5,359 nucleotides of DNA from Cyclobacteriaceae bacterium (GTDB lineage Bacteria > Bacteroidota > Bacteroidia > Cytophagales > Cyclobacteriaceae). Below, piece by piece: positions 1 through 5,359 of this stretch. Numbering within the stretch: position 1 is the first letter of the stretch; every line of letters starts with the position of its first letter. The notes beneath the pieces were generated by a model, which was not told the DNA's origin, did not search any database, and saw only the letters and a program-made list of their open reading frames with translations. The stretch covers positions 1 to 5,359 of the forward strand of contig JAOUOM010000203.1 in assembly GCA_029880385.1 (NCBI GenBank). The letters are read 5' to 3'. The translations under genes and the position numbers were made by a program.

Positions 1-880
1 CTTTTTGCGGTCGGTCAAACTGGTTGATAAAAGCAGCCACATGGTAGGCCTCCTCATCTGATAATTTTGGGTTTTCCCATGTCGTGCCAAACGGCATATT
101 TCCTTTTATAAATTCCGCAGCCGTGAGCACGCGGTGCATACCTGCCCCGTGGTTATAGGAGTCAGGTCCCCAAAGTGGCGGATAGGTATAGCCATAGACT
201 GAATCAGCACCGGCCAGCCGTACACCCTGTCCGTCTGCTCCATGGCACACCTGGCACTGAGCCACATAGATCGCCCTTCCCCGGATGGTATCAGCAGCAA
301 ATTCCGGGATTTTGATTGTTGGGAAGCCCTTAAATTCTGCTTCCCTCCCGGCTGGCAAACCTTCGCCTACCCATGTCATATACGCTACAATGGCCTGCAT
401 TTCCCGTGAATCAACCGGCAACATACGCCCATTCATGCTTCGCTCCATGCAACCATTTACCCGGTCTTCGATGGTTCCCATCTTATTTTCACGCCCCCTA
501 AACTGAGGAAAACGAGCCGTGACACCTACAAATGATGATGCCCCTGCCTGTGTACCAGCCTGCATATGACAGTTTTTGCATGCCAGGTTGTTTCCGGCAA
601 ACCGCATGTCCGGCTTTTCGGCCATAGGGCCCATCCATCGGGGGGATTCGGTAACCAGCTGGTGCCCGTAGCGGATCAACTGGCCTTTTTCGCCTGCCGG
701 CAGACCGGCAGAGACCGAGTTTACTTTCCATGGAGTTGCCAGTGGGGCCGCCACCTTCGCTGATTCAAACCACTGTGGATAAAACCGCATGGCAAACATC
801 ACGGCAAAAACAAATACCACCAACCCCAATACTCCCTTCACTATCGCCAGCGCAAGGCGAATTGATTTGTTCAAGTCCAT
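1..880 (-). CDS. tsdA: TsdA-like diheme cytochrome c (thiosulfate dehydrogenase/tetrathionate reductase), C-terminus cut by window edge
   Basis: TsdA enzymes couple 2 thiosulfate to tetrathionate plus two electrons, on the outer side of the cytoplasmic membrane. From ATG at 880 the frame is open to the window edge (293 residues visible). Residues about 8-31 form one hydrophobic segment with no clear signal-peptidase site after it, so the protein is probably anchored by its N-terminus. Two c-type haem sites are present: CKNCH (101-105) and CQVCH (209-213). The family's haem-1 ligand cysteine is at Cys144 in RVNGCMERSMNG, with Arg130 and Arg140 at the spacing of the TsdA active-site arginines. 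The block PPLWGPDSYNHGAGM (234-248) and NMPFG with Met262 (likely haem-2 ligand) are also TsdA hallmarks. The next in-frame ATG (codon 28) lies inside the membrane segment, so 880 is the best start; no Shine-Dalgarno is visible. It lies just past a terminator, behind a persulfide dioxygenase. A general SoxA/TsdA-type electron-transfer cytochrome is the alternative. The direction of catalysis is not determined by sequence. Confidence 0.85.
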   Translation of the reverse strand, partial: MDLNKSIRLALAIVKGVLGLVVFVFAVMFAMRFYPQWFESAKVAAPLATPWKVNSVSAGLPAGEKGQLIRYGHQLVTESPRWMGPMAEKPDMRFAGNNLACKNCHMQAGTQAGASSFVGVTARFPQFRGRENKMGTIEDRVNGCMERSMNGRMLPVDSREMQAIVAYMTWVGEGLPAGREAEFKGFPTIKIPEFAADTIRGRAIYVAQCQVCHGADGQGVRLAGADSVYGYTYPPLWGPDSYNHGAGMHRVLTAAEFIKGNMPFGTTWENPKLSDEEAYHVAAFINQFDRPQK

Positions 881-907
881 TAAATTCTGAATGTTTTTAC
901 GAAATAC

Positions 908-925
908 ACAGGCAGATCCACCTGT
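908..925. promoter_or_regulatory. Imperfect 18-bp dyad in the leader of the cytochrome gene
   Basis: The two halves ACAGG and CCTGT flank a GATC centre; 14 of 18 positions are palindromic in DNA. Read as minus-strand RNA, the four mismatched positions form G-U wobbles, giving a 7-bp stem with a GAUC loop. The centre is about 36 nt upstream of the cytochrome ATG. It could be an operator or a 5'-leader hairpin. No family of regulator is recognised, and no clear promoter (Bacteroidota -33/-7 type or sigma-70 type) is seen in 881-933. It may be chance. Confidence 0.3.
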
Positions 926-933
926 ATGGATAT

Positions 934-965
934 AAAAAAAGGTGCCGTACCAACCATACGACACC
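934..965 (-). terminator. Rho-independent terminator after the persulfide dioxygenase gene
   Basis: On the minus strand GGTGTCGTA (965-957) and TACGGCACC (949-941) form a 9-bp stem with one G-U wobble around a 7-nt loop. The stem is followed directly by seven T residues (940-934). It starts 20 nt after the stop codon of the persulfide dioxygenase-rhodanese gene. The opposite strand has no T tract after the stem, so it acts one way. It separates the upstream three-gene unit from the cytochrome gene. Confidence 0.88.
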
Positions 966-985
966 CAACATCTATCTCAAGTAAA

Positions 986-2392
986 TTATTTAAGTGTAGA
1001 AGGGCAAACGTATGCCGTTTTCGGAACAGCTGTTTCGCTGATGGCTTTGTAACCGCCGGCCACATCAACCACCTTATCGAACCCTCTTGATTTGAGAATG
1101 GAAGCAAAAATTACCGAACGGTACCCACTGGCACAATGTACGTAGTAGGTGGTATCTGCCTCTATTTTATCCATGTTTTCGTTCAGGTAGTCCAATGGAA
1201 TGGTCAGAGCATTTTCAACGTGCTCGGCCGCATATTCCCCGGGCTTTCGTGAATCGATCACAGTAATACCTTCTTCGTATTTTTTGGCAAATTCCTGGGC
1301 CGAGACCGACTCCATGGTATCCACTTCTTTTCCGGCAGCTACCCAGGCATCAAACCCGCCTTCCAGGTAACCAAGGGTATTGTCATACCCTACACGCGAC
1401 AATCGGGTGACCACTTCTTCTTCACGTCCTTTGTCAGCAATAAAGATGATTGGCTGGTTCAGGTCTTTGATCAATGCACCTACCCAGGGGGCAAACGTTC
1501 CATCGACACCTATAAAGATCGAGTTTGGTATAAACCCTTTGACGAAGTTGGTTTGATGACGTGTATCGAGGATCAGCGCACTTTCATGGTTTGCCATGGC
1601 TTCGAATGTTTCCACGTCAAGGGATACTTTACCCTTTGCCAATACCTGCTCAAATTCCACCACGCCGTTTTTGTTCAGCATGGCGTTTTTGGAGAAATAC
1701 TGAGGAGGAGGTAAAATGCCATCCGTCACTTCATGGACAAACTCCTCTTTTGTCATGTCTGCACGCAAGGCATAGTTGGTCTTTTTCTGGTTGCCCAAAA
1801 GGTCAACGGTCTCCTTGCTCAGGTTTTTACCACAGGCAGAACCGGCACCATGCCCGGGATATACGATTACATCATCGGCCAAAACCATGATCTTATTTCG
1901 CAAACTTTCGAAAAGCATACCCGCCAGGTCTTCACGTGTCAGGTCGGATTTTACGGCCAGGTCAGGGCGTCCTACATCGCCCAAAAACAATGTATCGCCA
2001 CTGAATATTGCATGGTTTTTGCCATTCTCATCGATCAGCAAAAACGTAGCACTCTCCATGGTATGTCCGGGTGTATGCAGTACTTTGATTTTTACTTTTC
2101 CCAACTGAAATTCCTGTCCGTCGGTAGCTTCAATTATATCATACTGAGTTTTGGCTGTAGGGCCAAATACGATCTGTGCACCTGATTTTGATGCCAGCTC
2201 CAAATGGCCGGATACGAAATCCGCATGGAAGTGGGTTTCAAAGATGTATTTGATCGTTGCACCTTCCTTTGCTGCCTTTTCCATATAAGGCTGTGATTCC
2301 CTCAGGGGATCAATGATGGCTGCCTCCCCGTCACTTTCCACATAATAAGCACCCTGGGCCAGGCATCCGGTATAAATCTGTTCTATTTTCAT
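986..2392 (-). CDS. CstB-like persulfide dioxygenase-rhodanese fusion (MBL fold, pseudorhodanese, rhodanese)
   Basis: This cytoplasmic sulfur-detoxifying or sulfur-oxidising enzyme (468 aa, complete) has no signal peptide. Residues 1-250 are a metallo-beta-lactamase-fold domain of the ETHE1/persulfide dioxygenase type. Its motifs are THFHADFVSGH (His54, His56, Asp58), HTPGHT (His110), SGDTLF (Asp133) and PGHGAGSACGK (His181, Cys187). The usual HxHxDH motif reads HxHxDF here: Phe59 replaces the second-metal histidine, as fits a mononuclear iron enzyme. Residues about 258-355 are a rhodanese fold whose active-site loop (IADKGRE) has no cysteine, so it is a pseudorhodanese. Residues about 362-460 are a second rhodanese with the catalytic loop HCASGYRS (Cys420). 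This order matches Staphylococcus CstB, which oxidises persulfides and yields thiosulfate through its rhodanese; the same outcome is inferred here. ATG 2392 is the first start after an in-frame TAA 18 nt upstream, and the leader lacks a Shine-Dalgarno. It follows the SulP gene by 72 nt with no terminator between. A plain ETHE1-like sulfur dioxygenase is a less specific alternative name. Confidence 0.92.
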   Translation of the reverse strand: MKIEQIYTGCLAQGAYYVESDGEAAIIDPLRESQPYMEKAAKEGATIKYIFETHFHADFVSGHLELASKSGAQIVFGPTAKTQYDIIEATDGQEFQLGKVKIKVLHTPGHTMESATFLLIDENGKNHAIFSGDTLFLGDVGRPDLAVKSDLTREDLAGMLFESLRNKIMVLADDVIVYPGHGAGSACGKNLSKETVDLLGNQKKTNYALRADMTKEEFVHEVTDGILPPPQYFSKNAMLNKNGVVEFEQVLAKGKVSLDVETFEAMANHESALILDTRHQTNFVKGFIPNSIFIGVDGTFAPWVGALIKDLNQPIIFIADKGREEEVVTRLSRVGYDNTLGYLEGGFDAWVAAGKEVDTMESVSAQEFAKKYEEGITVIDSRKPGEYAAEHVENALTIPLDYLNENMDKIEADTTYYVHCASGYRSVIFASILKSRGFDKVVDVAGGYKAISETAVPKTAYVCPSTLK

Positions 2393-2453
2393 TTGTACTT
2401 GGGTATTTTAATAAATCAACAATGCAATTTTACGCAGAGGCCAGTCATGATGC

Positions 2454-2469
2454 TGTAACAAAAGTTACA
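2454..2469. repeat. Perfect 6-bp inverted repeat spanning the SulP stop codon
   Basis: TGTAAC and GTTACA surround a 4-nt AAAA loop (TTTT in the minus-strand transcript), overlapping the last codons and TAA stop of the transporter gene. No T tract follows on the minus strand, so it is not an intrinsic terminator. A short, A/T-rich stem like this may be incidental or may mildly affect mRNA stability between the two genes. Confidence 0.35.
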
Positions 2470-4189
2470 TGGTCGTGCTACACTCCCTAAAAACCTTAAC
2501 AGGACAGGTATTGCATTTGTTTTGATCGAGCATCCCAAAAAGTGCATGGACTGCTTCTTCTTTTGAAATAAAAAATCGATCTGCACCGATCTCATCCCAA
2601 TATCCCCCATCCTGCATCGACTCACGTGCCCGCAATTTGAGTCCGCTGAAATAGATGAATTTTCCTTTGGCCTCCCAGCTTTTAACTACATCTACCAGCA
2701 TCTCGGCACTGGACGTATCAATGAGGTTGATCCCGTTTGATATGACCAGATAGTGTGAGTGTGGCTGATCGTACAATTCATCCAATTGTTGTTTGACATG
2801 TTCAATTGCCCCGAAATACAACGAGCCCTCGATCCGGACAATCATCAGTTGCGGACACACGGGCAGCTTTTCCTTTTCAACATTCAAAAACATCCGGTAT
2901 TTATGGGAGGGATCGGGTGCCAGCCGCACAAATCGTGGTTGGGCCGTACGCTGCAGGTAAAAGACAAGTGAAAAAAATACACCCAGATAAATGGCATATT
3001 CGAGTTCCAGTACCAGTGTGGCAATCAGGGTAATAAACAAAACCGTACTTTCTCTTTTGCTTGTCCTGACGATTTTTTTAATGTGGTGAAAGTCGACCAG
3101 GTTGTAGGCAACCAATACGATAATACCGGCCATGGCTGGAATAGGCAAATACGCAGCAAGCGGTGCCACAAATGACACCACCAACATCAGCAAAATGGCA
3201 GCGAAGATGGCGGCCATGGGTGTTTTGGCTCCTGATGAATAATTGACCCCCGAACGTGTAAAAGACCCGGAGCCTGCATAACAGGAAAAAAAACTACCGA
3301 CCAGATTGCTCAATCCCTGACCAATAAACTCCTGATTGCCATCAATCCGCTGGCCTGTTTTGGTCGCAACCGACCGGGCAATGGCCACAGCCTCAATAAG
3401 CCCCAGCATCGCAATGGCAAAAGCATTGGGTGCCAGACGTTGCATCATGCCAAAATCAAGCAGTGGCCAGCTAACCGGAGGAAGCCCTTTTGGCAATTCG
3501 CCTACTACGGAAATCCCTACAGTTTCCCCGCCCAGAAAATAGGCTAAAACACTGCCAAAAATCATGGCGACCAACATGTGAGGTACCAGACGGTGAATAC
3601 GACGGATGAGCAAGGCCACAACCAGCGTGAAAATACTGATGCCCAACACGTAAGGATTTGTCTCCGTGATTTGCCAGATCAAACGCCACCAGGTGTCCAG
3701 AAAGGTGGTGCCCCGTGCAATGTCAAGGCCAAAAAAATGCTTAAGCTGGCTGGTCGCAATCAGCAGGGCCGCACCTGCCGTAAACCCGATGACAACAGAA
3801 TGTGAAACAAAATTCACAATAACGCCAAAGCGTACCAACCCAAGGGTCAATTGAATGGCCCCCGCAATAAAGGTTACGCCAATGGCCAGGGTCACAAACT
3901 CCGGTGTAGACGGACTGGCAAATTGACTGACCGTAGAGAAAACCACGATGGATATGGCGGTAGTAGGGCCGCTAATCAGGTGATGGGACGACCCAAACAA
4001 GGCGGCGACCACCGGCAACACCATGGCGGTATACAATCCGTAAATCGGAGGCATGCCGGCGATGATCGCAAAGGCAACCCCCTGTGGAAGCACAACGATG
4101 GCACCCGTGATCCCGGCTATAAAATCTGCCCGGAGGGTGCCATTGTTGACTGCTTTAAACCAAGTAAGAAATGGAAAAAACCTGTACAT
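2465..4189 (-). CDS. SulP/SLC26-family inorganic anion transporter with STAS domain
   Basis: Integral membrane carrier of the SulP family, 574 aa, complete and of usual length. Residues about 20-410 are the hydrophobic transporter core. It opens with the family's conserved first block: LPQGVAFAIIAGMPP near 34-48, then GLYTAMVLPVVAALFGSS and SGPTTAIS near 73-80. The later signature near 283-325 (GNQEFIGQGLSN, GSGSFTRSGVN) is also present. Residues about 446-553 are a cytoplasmic STAS domain with GSLYFGAIEHV and IDTSSAEML (Asp491, Thr492, Ser493, the usual regulatory loop). A tail follows with Cys559, Cys562 and Cys570, which is not part of the STAS fold. SulP proteins carry sulfate, bicarbonate and other anions by symport or exchange; the substrate cannot be read from sequence. 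Lying between a molybdopterin oxidoreductase (13 nt upstream) and a persulfide dioxygenase, it most plausibly moves sulfate or another sulfur oxyanion, perhaps exporting the end product. ATG 4189 gives the typical short N-terminus before the first helix. No strong Shine-Dalgarno is seen, so translational coupling to the upstream gene is likely. Confidence 0.93.
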   Translation of the reverse strand: MYRFFPFLTWFKAVNNGTLRADFIAGITGAIVVLPQGVAFAIIAGMPPIYGLYTAMVLPVVAALFGSSHHLISGPTTAISIVVFSTVSQFASPSTPEFVTLAIGVTFIAGAIQLTLGLVRFGVIVNFVSHSVVIGFTAGAALLIATSQLKHFFGLDIARGTTFLDTWWRLIWQITETNPYVLGISIFTLVVALLIRRIHRLVPHMLVAMIFGSVLAYFLGGETVGISVVGELPKGLPPVSWPLLDFGMMQRLAPNAFAIAMLGLIEAVAIARSVATKTGQRIDGNQEFIGQGLSNLVGSFFSCYAGSGSFTRSGVNYSSGAKTPMAAIFAAILLMLVVSFVAPLAAYLPIPAMAGIIVLVAYNLVDFHHIKKIVRTSKRESTVLFITLIATLVLELEYAIYLGVFFSLVFYLQRTAQPRFVRLAPDPSHKYRMFLNVEKEKLPVCPQLMIVRIEGSLYFGAIEHVKQQLDELYDQPHSHYLVISNGINLIDTSSAEMLVDVVKSWEAKGKFIYFSGLKLRARESMQDGGYWDEIGADRFFISKEEAVHALFGMLDQNKCNTCPVKVFRECSTTM

Positions 4190-4202
4190 TCTTCTAATCT
4201 GC

Positions 4203-5359
4203 CTACCCTTTCAAATAGTAGGTGTCCATCGTTGGTTTGAGTACCCTGTTAAACCACAACGGCCTCCTCAAACCATCCGGTCCGGGGGCAGGACGTGTCA
4301 TGTCCAGCCACTTGCGATAAACTTCCATTGACTTATCGGTATCCACCATTACATCACCATAGCGGTCGTCGGGGCCTACATTTTCAAGCCGGACTTTCTG
4401 GTGCCAGCAATGCATCCCGCTAATCGGGTCGGGATGTACAGGGAATGTAATATTTTGATGGACTCCTCCATCTGACCAGAAGATCCGCTTGGAGTCTTTA
4501 TCCGTACTTTCAAATGGCCGTACTCCCTGCAGGACACGCATTTTCCATTTGCCCCCCTCCTGCTCGATAGCCACCGTATTGGTAGCCCACCGGTTTCCTT
4601 CCTTATCCTGAGGGCGCCTCCACCTGCCCAGGTGGTGCGAACAGGCAATGACACCCGGCTTCATTCCTTCCGTTACCCAAACCCGGTCTACAAAATAGCC
4701 GATTTCGGTATTTACCTTGATCAGGTCGCCATCCTTCAGCTTAAACTTCCGCGCATCTTCCGGATGCATCCAGATGGGGTTGCGGTTGGCAATCTCTGTC
4801 AGCCACTTCGCATTGCCGGAGCGGCTGTGAATCAGAACGGGCAAGCGGAAGGTAGGTACCAGTGGGTAATCCCCTTTGGAACGATCCATTTCATCCTCAT
4901 GCACGTGGCTTTTGATGTATTTAGGCACGTTGTGTTCGGGCCATTTCCATTCCTCCATCGTTCGTGAGTAAAATTCCTGCTTGCGTGACGGGGTAGGAAA
5001 GCCCACCACTGCCTGACCGTCGACCATGACACCAATGGCATGTCCGTCTTTTCTGATCACCTGCGATTGCGGGTCCACACTTGCCCCCTTCATTTCATCA
5101 TCCGAAAGTTTCTTCAGGTGCTTGTTGTAAGAGGTCTTTTCCACTTCATATGCCCCATATTTACGCATATAGTCCAATGGAGTCAATCCTTCTTTTGCGG
5201 CTGCCTCCGGCAATCCTTTGGTTCGCTCGAAAATATATTGATAATATTCATCAATGTTGATTTTTTCCCCTTTTCGGTAAGGCGATTCAAAGTGCTTGCG
5301 CACGCCCAGGCTGCCATCCGGGTCTATTCGCCAGGAAAGCTCAATCCAGAATTCATATT
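4203..5359 (-). CDS. Molybdopterin oxidoreductase (DMSO reductase superfamily) catalytic subunit, C-terminal part only
   Basis: The frame is open from the window edge to TAG at 4203-4205, giving the last 384 residues; the N-terminal Fe-S and main molybdopterin domains lie outside. A GTG at 5303 is internal: the frame continues upstream as EFWIELSWRIDPDGSLG, so it should not be taken as the start. Visible residues about 119-131 (GFPTPSRKQEFYS) and 165-280 match the end of such enzymes. The latter is the molybdopterin-dinucleotide-binding domain, with SGNAKWLTEIANRNPIWMHP, the EDA...DGDLIKV turn, TEGMKPGVIA and SHHLGRWR. The last 80-100 residues carry a conserved-looking HPDPISGMHCWHQKVR stretch and end in a PAPGPDGLRRPLW segment beyond the core domain. 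Members of this superfamily oxidise or reduce substrates such as polysulfide, thiosulfate, tetrathionate, sulfite, formate or arsenite, usually with a Fe-S subunit and a membrane anchor. Next to SulP and persulfide dioxygenase genes, a sulfur-oxyanion substrate is the best guess (SoeA- or PsrA/PhsA-like), but the subtype is unresolved. It is the upstream partner of a likely operon with the SulP gene. Confidence 0.87.
   Translation of the reverse strand, partial: YEFWIELSWRIDPDGSLGVRKHFESPYRKGEKINIDEYYQYIFERTKGLPEAAAKEGLTPLDYMRKYGAYEVEKTSYNKHLKKLSDDEMKGASVDPQSQVIRKDGHAIGVMVDGQAVVGFPTPSRKQEFYSRTMEEWKWPEHNVPKYIKSHVHEDEMDRSKGDYPLVPTFRLPVLIHSRSGNAKWLTEIANRNPIWMHPEDARKFKLKDGDLIKVNTEIGYFVDRVWVTEGMKPGVIACSHHLGRWRRPQDKEGNRWATNTVAIEQEGGKWKMRVLQGVRPFESTDKDSKRIFWSDGGVHQNITFPVHPDPISGMHCWHQKVRLENVGPDDRYGDVMVDTDKSMEVYRKWLDMTRPAPGPDGLRRPLWFNRVLKPTMDTYYLKG

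Noticed and set aside
1733..2185. 150-aa open frame on the plus strand
   Set aside because: It is fully antisense to the persulfide dioxygenase domain, whose conserved metal motifs on the minus strand leave no doubt which frame is real.
2425..2464. Possible Bacteroidota-type promoter upstream of the persulfide dioxygenase gene (TAAAATTG with an upstream TTTG)
   Set aside because: The -7-like element has a mismatch and the TTTG is 26 nt away instead of about 19, so it is not supported well enough to list.
2454..2469. Inverted repeat at the SulP stop codon as a terminator
   Set aside because: The stem is only 6 bp, A/T-rich, and has no T tract after it on the transcribed strand. Termination here is unlikely, and the genes are probably co-transcribed.
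2416..2625. 69-aa minus-strand frame crossing from the SulP C-terminus into the gap before the persulfide dioxygenase gene
   Set aside because: It overlaps the SulP gene in another frame, shows no family signature, and reads through a gap that needs no extra gene.
3851..4240. 129-aa open frame on the plus strand
   Set aside because: It lies antisense to the start of the SulP gene and the end of the molybdoenzyme gene. Its composition is rich in Arg, Gly and Asn without any recognisable motif, so it is a shadow of the real coding frame.
4932..5303. GTG at 5303 as the start of a 366-aa gene
   Set aside because: The same frame stays open and protein-like up to the window edge, and the product lacks the N-terminal domains of its family, so this is an internal Val codon of a truncated gene.

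Overview
The window is a compact, fully co-directional stretch of bacterial chromosome. All four genes read on the minus strand and are best read from right to left. Both edges cut genes: the right edge removes the N-terminal part of a molybdopterin oxidoreductase, and the left edge removes the last residues of a diheme cytochrome c. No RNA genes, insertion sequences, CRISPR arrays or phage traits were seen. Start codons follow A/T-rich leaders with no convincing Shine-Dalgarno sequence. Together with the protein style (for example the THFHADFVSGH variant of the persulfide dioxygenase motif), this suggests a member of the Bacteroidota. That assignment is an inference from style, not from a marker gene.

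Layout in transcription order: (1) 5359-4203, the C-terminal 384 residues of a DMSO-reductase-superfamily molybdopterin oxidoreductase; (2) 4189-2465, a complete SulP/SLC26-type anion transporter with a STAS domain and an unusual cysteine-rich tail, only 13 nt after the oxidoreductase; (3) 2392-986, a three-domain protein made of a metallo-beta-lactamase-fold persulfide dioxygenase, a rhodanese-like domain without its cysteine, and an active-looking rhodanese, i.e. the architecture of CstB; (4) a strong intrinsic terminator at 965-934, directly behind gene 3; (5) 880-1, a membrane-anchored diheme cytochrome c of the TsdA (thiosulfate dehydrogenase/tetrathionate reductase) family. Genes 1-3 look like one operon ended by the terminator. 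Gene 5 probably depends on its own promoter or on readthrough.

The genes fit together as inorganic sulfur oxidation. The persulfide dioxygenase-rhodanese would turn persulfides in the cytoplasm into sulfite and thiosulfate. The TsdA-like cytochrome, outside the cytoplasmic membrane, would interconvert thiosulfate and tetrathionate. The SulP carrier could move sulfate or another sulfur oxyanion across the membrane. The molybdoenzyme could be the sulfur-oxyanion oxidoreductase of the set, for example sulfite oxidising or thiosulfate/polysulfide converting, but its substrate cannot be settled from the visible fragment. The families are well supported by motifs; the joint pathway is inference from gene order.
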